64,000 nucleotides of DNA from Cristatella mucedo. Taxonomy: Eukaryota; Bryozoa; Phylactolaemata; Cristatellidae. Position numbers and translations under genes: made by a program. Position 1 is the stretch's first letter; each line of letters opens with the position of its first letter. Below are positions 1 through 11,230 of this stretch, piece by piece. Location: the NCBI GenBank assembly GCA_009760855.2, contig WPIO01000007.1:11407501-11471500 (forward strand), given 5' to 3'. The notes beneath the pieces were generated by a model. It saw only the letters and a program-made list of their open reading frames with translations, had not been told where the DNA came from and made no database searches.

Positions 1-45
1 TTTATTGCTGGCGGCAAGTGGGATGAAAGGGGCTCTCCTGCCCAC
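1..45 (+). repeat. tRNA-derived SINE, 3' fragment
   Basis: Resembles the segment of the SINE at 58.6 kb that follows its B box (tttattgctcgctgcaag... then gggatgatagccgcaaaggc). Truncated by the window edge. Confidence 0.35.
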
Positions 46-1300
46 TTAAGTGCTTACATGTGTAGTATAATAGCTTAAGAGCTGTCGAATCGCCTGCTCT
101 TAACCTTTCTTTACGGTTTCCCTTCCAGCTCGGACCCGCTTCGTGCTACAGAGGCTTGCCGTCGCAATTCCCGCGGCACTGCCGCAATTCCCGCGGCACC
201 GCGGCGGACAGGGCGTAGATCGAAGATGTGCTGTATAGGCTGTCTAGAAGTCTCCTCGGTCGTCGCCTTTGCTTTTTGCCCAGCACACTCGAGTACAGGG
301 GAGGCTAGAAGCGATCGACTTTCTTGCCATCTGCTGATTGTCGGTCGCTGGTTGCTCGCAGCTCGGAGGCAGCCGCTGGCAGGGCTACGCGTGCACGCCC
401 GTGTGGGCAGAGCCCGTCCTTTGACTCGCGACGTTTTGAAGAAGAGCAGGTGCAGTAGCTCTCGCTATTGGCGGCTCGTGGCGGAGCCACCTGCAGCTGC
501 CGACGTCGCCGCCACCGCCGCCGCCGCCGCCGCCGCCACCATAGCAGCGTGGAAGTGGAGGAGAGGAGCCCGCCTTAAACGAGAGAAAGAAGGGCTCGTG
601 TTAGCAGAGCTGTAGAGTCCGTGGACGCGCTGCCGACACGGCAGCGGTAACAGCTCGACGAAAATTCGCATCTGGAGGTCCGCTAGTCTTAACCCGCTTG
701 CTCTACTCAACCCATTCGCAAAGCGTTTCTCAGCTTTCTCAGAAGATCGCTGCCATTTCTCGAGAAAGCAGATGATTTCGAGAGCGAGTAGCCGTTTCCA
801 GGTCCAGACTCGATCGCAAGCTTAATCGCGAGTCAGCGGCGCCGAGCTTTGTATTTTCAGCGGAGTATCGCCTCGGTCACGGCGGCGTAGAATTTCCCGC
901 TCTCATGCCCGAATTAGTCCTATTTACGCGACCAATTTGCCGCCGGCCGAGCGAGCTCTCTGTTTCGCCGCCGACGTTGCACAGAGCTCGCTCATGGAGC
1001 CGGCTCGGAGGGTCTAACTCGCGGCCGACTTCCACAATACACCAGTTCGCGGCATAGGAGCTCCGGGCAGGGGGTGGCAGGTTGGAAGGCCCCACCCTCC
1101 CGAACTCGGCCCGCCCTCGTCGCCAGAGCTGCAGCCCGCGCGATCACCCCAACCCTCCCCCACCTTCATTCGAGGGGAGTTTTTTGAGCCACTTCCTGAT
1201 GTTCAGCGTGAACTGGCTGGATGCCGGCCGTCAGACCTGCAGGCTCGAGCTCAGGTGGCCGGCTGGCTCGCCGCTCTCATGCTTGTGAGCGAGGTCACTG
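46..1300. other. GC-rich, CpG-rich block without recognised gene
   Basis: Composition is clearly richer in G+C and CpG than the rest of the window, with a (GCC)n run near 505-540. Open frames on both strands (for example 226-615 plus) are poly-Ala or arginine-rich and show no domain, as expected of GC-rich DNA. It could be a CpG island or 5' region of a neighbouring gene. Confidence 0.4.
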
Positions 1301-1614
1301 GCTCCATTGATGAGATGGTAAGAGCTTTTGCTCATAGAACTTCGAAATCCTTTTCGGTATATTTAGCATTGTGTAAAATGTCCTCGAGCTAATATGAGAG
1401 ACTTCTGTAGGGCAGCAAGCAATCGCTCACTGTCAAAGGTGAACGAAGCCTGACGAGTGTTGAGTGACGTAGTGGGTGAGCGGCACTTGACAAGTATATA
1501 TAGCTCCGATCCATCCGCTGGATCGTCTCTAGCAGTCGCTCCCGGATGCTGCCCCTAGCGCGGTCGTTCAGATCGACTATCCTGCTGCTGGTAGAAAGCT
1601 AAACCATTGAGTTC

Positions 1615-1715
1615 CACGGCTTGTACAGACAGCACATTTGAGGGTTTGAACAGACAGTAACGCATTGGGGGGAGGACTAGTACAGACAGAACCACATTGG
1701 AGGAAGACTAACTAG
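1615..1715 (+). repeat. Short imperfect tandem repeat
   Basis: Three imperfect copies of a unit of about 25-45 bp built on acagacag followed by acattggagg-like sequence. Function unknown. Confidence 0.5.
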
Positions 1716-1914
1716 CAGAGGCAGCGCTGCACAAGGTATTTCGTATCGCTCGCTTATGTCAGCGGTGCCTTCCGAATAGACTGATCGTGATTGTAATAGA
1801 CTGGCGCTACTGGGAGGCCCGTCAGTTGGTCCTCATGTAGTGGAACGATGAGTTCGACTGATTCTAGATGAAGTATGCGGAACTTGACAACCACCAGGGC
1901 AAGGCCCACCTGAC

Positions 1915-1985
1915 ATAGAATAATAATAATACATTTGTATAGCACCCTCAGTAAACTCAATCTCTTTCTAGGGACTTTAAATTTG
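1915..1985 (-). repeat. LINE family A 3'-end fragment
   Basis: Reverse complement of the conserved LINE-A tail (agcgcctagaaagagattga then gttctctgagggcgct) next to a short (AAT)n run. A second copy lies at 2385-2460, same orientation. Confidence 0.7.
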
Positions 1986-2163
1986 GAAGGAATGATTTGT
2001 GGACTGTGAACAAGCCATGCGATTGTAGCGAGGTTAATAAAGGAGGAGACATTCATGGAACAGCAGCTGACCGGGGGCAGGAGCACTCGAGGGTCCCGTG
2101 CATCTGGCCTTGCTGAGCGCCCATTGCAGTCATGACTGCAGCCTGTGCGTAGCTGGCAATAAT

Positions 2164-2194
2164 CTACCCTGTCCTTCGACAATGGACAGGGTAG
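2164..2194. other. Perfect 11-bp hairpin
   Basis: CTACCCTGTCC, a 9-base loop, then its exact reverse complement GGACAGGGTAG. Role unknown. Confidence 0.6.
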
Positions 2195-2384
2195 CAGGTC
2201 AAACAGAGCTCAGGCCTGGTAAACCGAAAACAAGCACTAGGTGGCCATGTTCTGCCTGGGCTAGGGTGCCAATCTAAGTCAGTGGTGTCATGAGAGCAAA
2301 ACAAACCTTAAGATAAGTTTCCAGCACTGCCTATTTCCTTCGTAGTGCCCCAAAAGCTTAACCCGCGTCTCTTGGATGGTTATA

Positions 2385-2460
2385 ATAATAATAATGACAC
2401 ATTTCTATGTTCCCCTCTGAGAACTTAATCTCTTTCTAGGCACGTTACATAGATTGTAAA
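2385..2460 (-). repeat. LINE family A 3'-end fragment
   Basis: Same tail as at 1915, with an (AAT)n run on its left. From 2460 to 2890 I see nothing recognisable. Confidence 0.65.
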
Positions 2461-2889
2461 GCTGAGATCGACAAACCCCGACCTTTAGGCTAGATACGGC
2501 CTAGCTAGTACTCCAGTACGGCTTAGCGTCATCCTAGTTATTTATCGTTGACTCCGGCCTAATTGAATTGTCGAAGTTTTGTTCCCTTCATTGCTGCTGG
2601 TTGCAGCTCAAGCTGTGGCCCGTGTTTATTTCTAGAACTGACATCAGGTGCTTGTATGAAATACTAGTGCCTGACCGGGAAGGGATGATAAATCTCTACC
2701 CCCATAATTGCTGTGCGAAACTGTGTGCCTGTGGCAACTGGTTGTTCGTTCTTCTGTCCACGAAAACTGAGCTGGCCCGGAGGAGTGGGCATGGTTTATT
2801 CTGTCATAGCGTGCCTTCTTGTCCTTCCTGAATTGGCTTGGTAGTCTGTACAGTTTGCCTACCCCCGATCTAGAACATTTTATTCGAAT

Positions 2890-3370
2890 AGCTGTCCAAG
2901 AAATTTAGTGCGGCATTGAAAGGGCGCCATTCTGAAACGACCGTTTGGCTGATTAAGCGAATCGATCAAACGAACGATCAACTTGGAAGCGACATTCTGA
3001 GCAGCAGCGATTATGCTAGTGTTACTGACATGACCCTGCTTGATCTATCAGCTCCGTTTTACACTATTGATACCAAAATAGTACTCGCACAATTGAGCAC
3101 AATGATCCGTTTGCCAGAAAAGGCACCGGCTTTTTTCAAATCTAACTTTTCAGACCGTATTCAATTTGCGTCGCGTGATGATGGCGTCTTACCCAGCAGA
3201 CCATTCGCCTGCTATGGTCAGCAAGGGTTCATTGTCTGTCCTTTGTTGCTTTCCATTGATAAAGAGCCTCTGGGAAAGGTGACTTGGCCTCAAATTGCCG
3301 GCAAGCACTCATATGCTAACGATAAACAGCTGTATTTGTCACAAAAATCATCGGAGTCCAACTGGTAAAC
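2890..3370 (+). mobile_element. Decayed CR1-like LINE reverse transcriptase (probably family B)
   Basis: The 2916-3368 frame keeps LLDLSAPFYTIDTKIVLAQL, a Ser-Asp-Arg block, CPLLLSIDKEPLGK and HSYANDKQLYLS. These are degraded forms of the CR1/L2 RT blocks (LLDLSAAFDTIDH, YADDTQLYLS). YADD has become YAND, so it is inactive. Confidence 0.75.
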
Positions 3371-3539
3371 TTAATTCTTGCCTTACGGTAGTTCGATTCT
3401 TGATTTCTATTAACTTAGTTACACAGAACGATTATAAAGCCACACTCCCACTCACAGGCCACTATTAGCTTGAGGGTTGGCAAGGATATGCTCGGAATTT
3501 AGGTGTCCTCTCTGCTAGTTTCTTACGTTTACAGGCTCG

Positions 3540-4090
3540 ACAAAGAAGACTGCTCTCACGGCTTGCCATCCGATTCCTCGATCGACGAGAGACTCTCTAC
3601 CGACTATAAATTTATAAGTTGACTATATATTAAATAAAATAAATTATAGTTCTAAATTTATAAGTTGACTATAATATAATACATAAAATAACATAACATA
3701 AGTTGACTATAAATGTATTAAATGCATTACTAGCTCCCCGCTCTTGTCTTGACTGGATAGCAGCTGTAATTCAGTTTTGGCTACTGGAAGATAAAGCAAA
3801 CGCGACTTTGTCGCTGGTGACAAACATGGCCGCATGTTTGGTCACACATTCCACGAGGTTCAGCCATGTGTCTCATTTCTTTGATGAGCTGCGATAGCTC
3901 CCGGTTGATCAGCTGATGTCGAGCAATGATTCCTTATCTGACCTACAAGGGCCGCCATGGTTCGGCTTTTTCATGCCAAGCTAAGGCGCAGCACCAGTTT
4001 CAGCCTTCTCTTGCCCCTAGGTTCTCTACCGACAATAAACGAGCTGTATCAGTCCTTCACTTACAGACTGTTGGCCAATGAAGATATAAC
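3540..4090 (+). mobile_element. LINE family B, C-terminal fragment
   Basis: From 3715 on it aligns with the family B segment with MAA.LV..S..F.HVS..L.ELR, a degraded LPVDQ block, and QHQFQPSLAPRFSTDNK. An AT-rich block (3600-3715) interrupts it. Many stops. Confidence 0.65.
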
Positions 4091-5160
4091 TCAGTAGAAA
4101 ATAGAGTGGGAACTCGATTCCACAGTTCAATTGCAGCGATAGCTTTTCTCCCGCTTCCGACTTTAGTAAACCCATTCCTACCGTCAGGAAGCGCTGTTTT
4201 CACGCTACTCATTTCCTCGACTGCCCTGGTGACTCAGCCACGATTTCCAAGTGTCTTTTTTTCGTGAAAAAGAACGAACTCGGTTGGCAGCGATGCGTGA
4301 AATGACCACCGCTTGGGCTCTCATGACGCAAAAGAAAACTCTCCAACCTATTATGCACTTCACCCTGTTTGCTTTTGGGAGTTACTGATAGAGCAACATG
4401 ACATGGCAAAACGACATTCCTGTCCAAGAAGTATACAGTCAATAAAGAGCAACGGAAGCTAGCAAGGGTAATCTAACTGGACGCGAGGTGTACGAGGTCT
4501 GCTGACTGACTTCAAACAATCGCGAGAGACTTACTTTGATCTGCACGAAAGACAGGATTCAAATAACTTCTGTACACCACTAGTAATCATTGTATTGTGA
4601 AAATGTGCCAAACGACGATGTAAGAGTCAATTGTTTCCAATGAATGAGTGAGACTTAGTTAAAATCACTAGTGTCATCAAGCTTTAAGCATCGTTTTGCC
4701 GTAGTATTCTACTTTTTTACTCGGAGGACAGCGTCTTGATCAAGACTTTTCACTTGAATTATGAGTGACATTTTTCTGTCCTGCTGCATTGCCCAGCTCG
4801 CACTATCAAATGCTTGACTAAGATTATAGTGGTCTTGTAAAAATGGCTCAAAGAGATGCGGATTAACTGGATTTTTCGTCATCTTTTAAGCGGCGATCGT
4901 GCAATGTTAGGCTTAAATGACTAGCATATGGCCCCACTCCCAAATGATTCAATGGAAATATTAGTTATCATTAGACTTACGGCTTTGGTTTTGTTGTTTT
5001 TCTTAGAAGAGGCAGCAAAATGTGGTCACCCTTGTAAAAATATTTGCTCAAGGAATCATAACTTAAGCTCCCATGGACGCTCATTCAGCAACTCCCATGG
5101 GTCTATTAACATGCATCAGTGAGTTCATGAAAGTAAACTAAAATCGAACATTTGTATTCC
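4091..5160. other. Unassigned unique sequence
   Basis: No recognisable gene or repeat. Short open frames (4209-4442 minus, 4928-5122 plus) lack domains and homology that I can recognise. Confidence 0.4.
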
Positions 5161-5268
5161 ATATATATATTTTGCTTATATATTTGTTATTATATTATTA
5201 TTATATATTTATTATATATTTTGCTTATATTTTGCATATATATTTTGCTCGTGTCAGTATAACATTAG

Positions 5269-5305
<37 letters not shown>

Positions 5306-5348
5306 CACACATATATATATATATAAGCTATATATATATATATATAAG

Positions 5349-5425
<77 letters not shown>
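5160..5425. repeat. (TA)n microsatellite, compound
   Basis: About 150 bp of (TA)n broken by agctatat and acacac units, preceded by TATTTTGC-type AT-rich repeats. It directly abuts a LINE-A fragment. Confidence 0.95.
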
Positions 5426-5426
<1 letters not shown>

Positions 5427-5660
5427 CATCGCACCACTTCTCGACGACCTGTACTTGCTCCCAATAAAACAGCGTATCGACTTCAAAATTCTGTCAAGTT
5501 CTTGTAGATCCTTTCATTCCCTGGTTTCAGCCTAACTATCACAACTACTACTCTACCAAGCAAAGAATCGTATAACCAGCTGTTCTGACTCGAATCATTT
5601 AGCCATTCCACCCAAATGTAATGCCCCCTAGTAGTGGGTGGGCGCCACTTGCTTAGTTTG
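5426..5660 (+). mobile_element. LINE family A fragment
   Basis: Begins with the family A sequence that encodes [14 protein letters not shown] text (caccacttctcgacgacctg) and continues through the linker. Both ends are truncated. Confidence 0.65.
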
Positions 5661-5889
5661 TCCCTGGACTCAAAAATATCACAGGAGCCCCAACAATACA
5701 AGCTGAAGTGTCTCAGGGATTGTCCCCGTAGCAAGATTAGCAAAGAGAACTTGGATCCTATATTTTCAGTAGGCAATAGGTAAAAGCATTATGGATGCAG
5801 ATGCTGCTTACACACGTATGCTAGCTTACGCTTTTATTAGGCTCCGGTACTTACATTATCACCAGCCACAACGTGCACACACGCATGCA

Positions 5890-6070
5890 TGCATCGTCCC
5901 CTGGGTCATAACCTAGTGTTAATGCTTAGCCCTTCGTGACCTTCGTGACCCAGGTTGCGGATTCGATTTATGCACTGATCAATCCTCAGCTTCCTGCTGG
6001 AAGCGAAATGATCACTGCAAAGGGTCACAAAGGCTAGTATATAATTGAAGCTCTAGATTCAGCTAAAATT
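5890..6070 (+). repeat. Degenerate tRNA-derived SINE inside the duplication
   Basis: Its B-box region reads gcggattcgattt. It lies at the same relative place as the SINE at 58545-58705, so it was there before the duplication. Confidence 0.5.
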
Positions 6071-6554
6071 TAACTATATCTATTCTTTACCGCTGTCAAA
6101 TAATGTCGATCTTTGAAAAATGTAATCTTTACACTGGACAGTTAGCGTGTTGAATGCTTAGCGTTTTTCAAGCCCAAGACTAACCTTAGGTCTGCAAAGA
6201 GCAATAAGTATGGCAAGCTTCCGGTAAAGGTCGCAAGTGCACATTCATTCGGCATGACAGGCTGTAAATTATGCTGTGGCATCGACGCAAGAATGAGAAG
6301 ACGCAATTCGAGTTAAATATTTAACAGAATGGATTAATTAGGATGGAGTTCCAAGCCACCTGAATTTGCAAAACTGCATATACTGAATTATAGCGTGTGC
6401 AGAACTGCATTGTAACTCTATTAGGAGTATCGATAGCTTGCTAATAAATCATAAGTGGCAGCTAAGCTTTAGATTAGCATAGCCACAGCTCAAATTAAAG
6501 AATAATATGACATACAGCTAGAAAGATTGAGGTCTAGGTTATTCGCTTGCTCAC

Positions 6555-6630
6555 CTTTTCAATGGTCGGTGTGCGTTCTTTCCATACAGCTGCATCCTTT
6601 TGGACGAGAGCAAATTTTACGTTGGGATTA
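6555..6630 (-). pseudogene. Copy of NEDD4-like exon 3 (C2), decayed
   Basis: 76 bp, the same length as exon 3. It still has acceptor ttgcag and donor AAG|gtgagc and stays open: NPNVKFALVQKDAAVWKE then RTPTIEK. SDPYVK has become SNPNVK, losing the conserved Asp and Tyr. No other downstream C2 exon accompanies it. Confidence 0.88.
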
Positions 6631-6811
6631 CTGCAATAATCAGAAGTTGGTGCAGTAGTAAAAGCATTTCAAGCAGCTATGGTGGAGCAGAAAATTATTA
6701 AAACTCTAGTGAAGATTGACTAAATTTCTCAAATTAAGATGGTCTGTATGTCCACTATCGAGGGGACAGAAACAGAGATGGCCTTCCTCGGTTCAAGACA
6801 ATGAAGCATAT

Positions 6812-6880
6812 CTGAGGCCTAACGCGTCTATTTTGGCAAGCCCGTCGGCAGAACACACTGTGACTGAGACATAAAGAACT
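6812..6880 (-). pseudogene. Copy of NEDD4-like exon 2 (C2 start), disabled
   Basis: Encodes VTVCSADGLAKIDALGL, clearly exon 2. Compared with the original it has a 2-bp deletion near its start, which shifts the frame, and the donor is CAG|atatgc instead of CAG|gtatgt. It cannot be spliced normally. Confidence 0.88.
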
Positions 6881-7669
6881 CTAACAGAAAACGCAAATGT
6901 CACGCGTAGGCTTTCAGCTGTCACATTCATGCATTCATGCTGTGCATTAAAGGCAAAGATTACTCGAAGCTCCACATGCCTTGCACGCACCAGCTGAATA
7001 ACGCGTTAAGCAGAAAAGATGACTACGAAAATAAAGAACTCAAAATCAGGCTGTTTACAATATTAGGGGTCGAACGGTAAAATCGCAGTTAAAGCTGAAT
7101 TTTTTCTGGATATAAATGTAAGCCTACAATTTTTTTGGTGATGATATCAACAATATTAAGAGCGTAAACTGTAAAGAGAGAAGGACTAATCACAGAGTAC
7201 TAAATACAGAGTACTCTGGTATGCCAAACTTGAAAGATTCCTCGGATTACTTTAGTCCAATGACATCGGTGGATCCCTGAAGTCTTTATTCGAGATATGG
7301 CCTGAAGCATTGCAGCACAGTACCAGTGATTCGAAGGTGCTCAGGCACTCAGGCAATCGAGATGGACGTAGTAATGATCAGCAGTATCTAACTCTGGATA
7401 ATGACGCAGCGGAGCTAGTAGAAACTCTATTTAAGTCAGAATTCTTGAAAAAGCTGTTACCCACTCGCACAAAGGTTGATCCGATAGAAATATTAGCTCT
7501 AAAACCTTAGCTGAACTTCTTGGATTTGGCGTTTTGATGTGAAATAATCACTAGACCAAGAGAACCTGAAGAAATTTCACCCAGTCCCCTCTCTACCATT
7601 CCTACAAAAGACACTGGAACGAGTTGCGAAAGACCAACTGAACTTATATATTGAGCAAGCTTAAATAAA

Positions 7670-7775
7670 TAAATTAAAATTATTTGTATAACGCCCTAAG
7701 AGAACTTAATATCTATTCAGGCTCTCCACTTATGCTAGGGGGCTTGAGCCCCAGACCAAGGTCTGGGCATTGCTT
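7670..7775 (-). repeat. SINE with LINE-A tail
   Basis: On the minus strand: a tRNA-like B box (gggctcaagcc) followed by the LINE-A 3' end. The same build recurs at 37.8, 47.7 and 56.4 kb. It runs into a LINE on its right. Confidence 0.6.
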
Positions 7776-8600
7776 CGGGTGCATAACGACCTACTTAGGA
7801 ATTCAAACTCAGGTAGAGTTACTTTGCTTGTTTTGCTTGATCTTTCGGCAGCTTTTGATACTATCGCTCACCAAGTTCTTCTCGAGTGCCTCTCATTTCG
7901 ATTCAGCGTCACTGGAACTGCCCTTCAATGGTTCAGGTCCTATATAAATGAGAGACTAGAGTATTGATGTGAAGGGGCAAAGCTCATCCGAGGAACCACT
8001 GAATTACGGGTTATCACAGGGCTCTGTGTTTGGTTCAGTTCTTTTCATGGTTTATTCTCTCCCTCTTGCGGACGTAGTTGCCAGTTACAATGTAGGCTTG
8101 CACTTTTACGAAGATGATATCTGTACATTTGCTCGATCCTTCCCATCACTCGAGCATGTTGAATTCTTTCAACTCCCTTGCTGCATGTAATGATGACATC
8201 CGCACAGGAATGGCAGCAAACTTTCTTAAATTGAATGATGATAAAACCAACTTACTAGCTATGGGCAAACCAAGTGTAATTAAGAAATTTGAAAGGCGAA
8301 CGCTCAAAATCGGCTCTACCAGCATATTTCCCGTTGAATCTGCACGAATTCTAGATGTCCAGCTCCAAAGTGACCTTTCACTATGCGGACCCCATCAGCT
8401 CCAAAGCCAAGTCTGCTTACTTTCAGCTACATAACATTGCTAAATTCAGGCTTGCTTAGATATGGATAATTCATCTAAATTAGCCCATGCATTTATGACA
8501 TCCTGTGTCGACTAACATCGCACACTGCTTGCTGGTCTGCCGACCTGTGCAATCAGGTGCTTACTGTTAGTATTAAGCACTTCAGCTAGGCTTTGCTGTC
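7775..8600 (+). mobile_element. LINE family A, reverse transcriptase fragment
   Basis: Frames in succession give LLVLLDLSAAFDTIAHQVLL, the YGLSQGSVFGSVLF block, LHFYEDD (degraded YADD) and NFLKLNDDKTNLLAMGKPS. Frameshifted at about 7960 and 8150; inactive. Confidence 0.85.
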
Positions 8601-8617
8601 TTGGGTGTTGCATATAC

Positions 8618-8653
8618 TATATAATAATAATAATAATAATAATGGTAATAATA
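8618..8653. repeat. (AAT)n microsatellite
   Basis: Interrupted (AAT)n run between two oppositely oriented LINE-A fragments. Confidence 0.85.
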
Positions 8654-8654
8654 C

Positions 8655-9110
8655 AGTCGGCACGCTGGCTGATTGGCAGCTAGTGCAGGTCGGCGAGAAG
8701 TTTTATTATGTGGCAACTTGGATGCTCCTACTGAGAAGCCTGGCTGAACTGTTTTGCACCAACTGCCAGCACCTGATTGCTCACATCAGTGAACCAGCAA
8801 GCAGTGAGAAAATCGCGTTGAGACGGGATATCATAAATGTATTGACCAATTTAAATACTCTTAGTAGCTCGGTCTAAGAAAGCCCACTTTTTTCAATATT
8901 ATGTAGCTGAAAGGAGGCAAACATTGTCGGACGGAGATTATGTGGTTATTTATTGAAAGGTCAATTTGGAACAGGGCACCTATATTTCGTGAAGTTGCAA
9001 CAGGAAACAACATTCTGGCAGGGCCGATTTTGAGCGACACTATTTCCAGTGTTTGAGTCACACTTGGTTTGCCCATAATGCAACTGCTACAAACAGACAA
9101 CTCGATAATC
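8655..9110 (-). mobile_element. LINE family A fragment, inverted relative to its neighbour
   Basis: On the minus strand it reads MGKPSVTQTLEIVSLKIGP then SRNIGALFQIDLSINNHI, the part after the YADD box, and ends in the LQPxNQPAC-type region. With 7775-8600 it makes an inverted pair that overlaps in content. Confidence 0.75.
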
Positions 9111-9119
9111 CTATCCCGA

Positions 9120-10060
9120 AGCAGCATAAAAGCCGAAGGTGCAAAATAGGCTAAAAGTTGTACTCCAGTACCTCGCCTCGGTATCTAAGCTGAGTTGTGC
9201 TGGGGCCTTTTGAGCCTTATTTGAGTAGCTGCTGGCCATTGTCTCTGTTGATCGCCCGTGGCCCCATTTGTAACACTCGCACCCGGGTGTTAGCTGGAAC
9301 GGCAGGTGCTGTGAAAGGTGCTGGTAGTGAGCAAGGGACGTCGAGGCAGAGGTGCTAGTGCTCGCCGACGTATCATTCTAGAGCGCTGCTACGTTTGCCC
9401 GATGCATGAGCAAAGTGAAAGTGTGTCCGCTTGGCGGCATTTGCCCACTCACAATCGGCGGCCGCCTGCGAGGCACACGCGAGCCGAAGCTTCTCGCCCT
9501 TACTCACCAGGAGGTGGCAGGCAGTAGCGGCTCTGTCAAATCAAAGTGCAGATTCAGAGAGCGTGCTAATTGGCAGACTGATTTATCGGGAGACTGGTTG
9601 GCAGAGAAATCGACAGACTGATGGCAACTGATAGACTAATTTTCACGCGGCTCGCTTACTTCTCGGCATTTAATCATATCGCCGTCTCTTGGAATAGATG
9701 GAGAAATCTCTAGTGACATTTCCTTGACCTTGCGTCGTTGTTGTTCCAGTGGACTGTGCTTTTATGCCTGCTCAGCGATACACTAGGTGAATCTGGATTC
9801 AAGTTATAAAGTAAGTAAGACGTGATGGCGCAAGATGGCTGGAAAGGATGGGTTAGGGTTAGATTAAGGAGGGATTTGAAGCATTCAACAAGAATTGTAG
9901 AGACAATGCGGAAGTCTAGAACCTGCAGAGCAGAAGCATCTGTCGCAACTGGTCAATAGATTATTATCCATTTTCATTAGAGCACCAGAGTATGCGAAGT
10001 AGCTGAAAAAAATGAAGTTCATGGAAGAGCCAAGTTATACTGAGCCGTATCCGGTTTTTT
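9120..10060. other. GC-rich unassigned block
   Basis: 9200-9600 is G+C-rich with three overlapping plus-strand open frames (9318-9527, 9406-9621, 9431-9631). None has a domain I recognise, and overlap in all frames argues for composition rather than coding. The rest shows nothing identifiable. Confidence 0.35.
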
Positions 10061-10760
10061 CGCTCACTTTTAGGTCCTTTCCTTCTTTGGCTCCAGCCTA
10101 CCTAACATATACTTCCCCACCAGGCTAAGCATAATCAAATGATTAGTGGTAACATGCACAATGTCAACAGGCATATCATGGATTGAGGTCACATGCACAT
10201 TGTCAACATACAAATATGGTTCATGGGAACTCTTCTCAGTGTCAACACGTGTAAGCACACAAATAAGACAAATCAGAAGGAGCCACCAAATACGGTAAGA
10301 GACAGGTGCATTTTTAACACTTTTTGTATTTGTCAAGTCGGGGGGGGGGTCGTTGTTACGTCATTTTGAAAAGAGTTCCATGCTTTAGAGCGTACAGTTG
10401 GTGATACACACTGCAGTTAGTCTTTTCAATCGTGATTGTTGAAGTTGCCTCATCAAACCACTTCTCGCCGACCAGCACTGTCTCCCAATCAAACAGTGCA
10501 TCGACTTCAAAGTTCTGGCACTCATATTTATGTCTCTTCTTTCTCTGAATTCAGCTTACCTATGAGAACTATTCCCCCACAATACTAGGCATCATACCAT
10601 CTGACTTTCTGACTCACATGGTTAACATGTACCTCTAACTGACATCAAATCCACTGGAGACTCAGCCACACGTTTGCATGGAATTAATACAACTGCATAG
10701 CGCTCTCAGATAACTAAATCTATTTCTAGGAACTTTAAAGATGCTTTAAAGGATGCGTGA
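10060..10760. mobile_element. Mosaic of LINE-A fragments in both orientations
   Basis: 10063-10130 is plus (LLGPFLLWLQPT-type region), 10131-10400 is minus (3' UTR repeats and terminal coding), 10437-10680 is plus, and 10690-10760 is a minus 3' tail. The fast alternation implies repeated insertion or rearrangement. Confidence 0.6.
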
Positions 10761-10984
10761 CCTAGTACGATCAAGCACGAGCCAGTTTAAAAGCTTCAAG
10801 CCAAGCGGGCTGACGAGCCCAGCGAAGCGAGCTCTCCCGACAATAACTGACAGCCTAAGCTAGTTCAGGTGCTTGTTCCACCAAGTCTAGAATTCAATAG
10901 TCCATTTTATTCAGAACTCCCGGCCTGTGCCATTAATCAACTAAAAGAGGTGTTCAGCTCAGAAACTAATCTAGTCTGACATTG

Positions 10985-11230
10985 ACGTAGGCATAGCTGC
11001 CACACCACACCGCTGGTTTTGGGGCCTTACTGTCTCCTTATCAAGCAGCGAGTTGAATTGAGGGTCCTCACTTTGACACATAGGTCAGTGTATTCGCGAG
11101 CACCAGCCTACCTCCGACCTTCCTTCTACTCAGCTCGCTCTCTCACCGTTCACTGCTCGGCTGAAGTCGTCTCGCGGTTCTCGAGCTAAGCGGAAACCAT
11201 TTGACGATCCTTCTGCTTGTATTCACTGAC
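10985..11230 (+). mobile_element. CR1-like LINE fragment, another family
   Basis: Reads in pieces as PIKQRVEFR, LTLTHRSVYSRAPAYL and SARSLTVHCSAE, the conserved end of CR1-type ORF2. It differs from families A and B. Confidence 0.5.

Larger units (their letters stand above)
5780..7560. repeat. Segmental duplication, downstream copy
   Basis: Colinear, same orientation, with 58435-60260. Shared landmarks are a SINE, the block around aagcttccgg...cattcattcggca, two C2 exons and LINE RT sequence. By eye the identity is roughly 70%, so it is old. It lies about 5 kb beyond the 3' end of the NEDD4-like gene. Confidence 0.88.

Noticed and set aside
226..615. 129-codon plus frame as a gene
   Set aside because: Low-complexity (poly-Ala from GCC repeats) in a GC-rich block with similar frames on the other strand and no domain.
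5780..7560. A second, complete NEDD4-like gene on the left
   Set aside because: Only two C2 exons are present, one with a dead donor, and no counterpart of exons 4-23 occurs in 1-5800.
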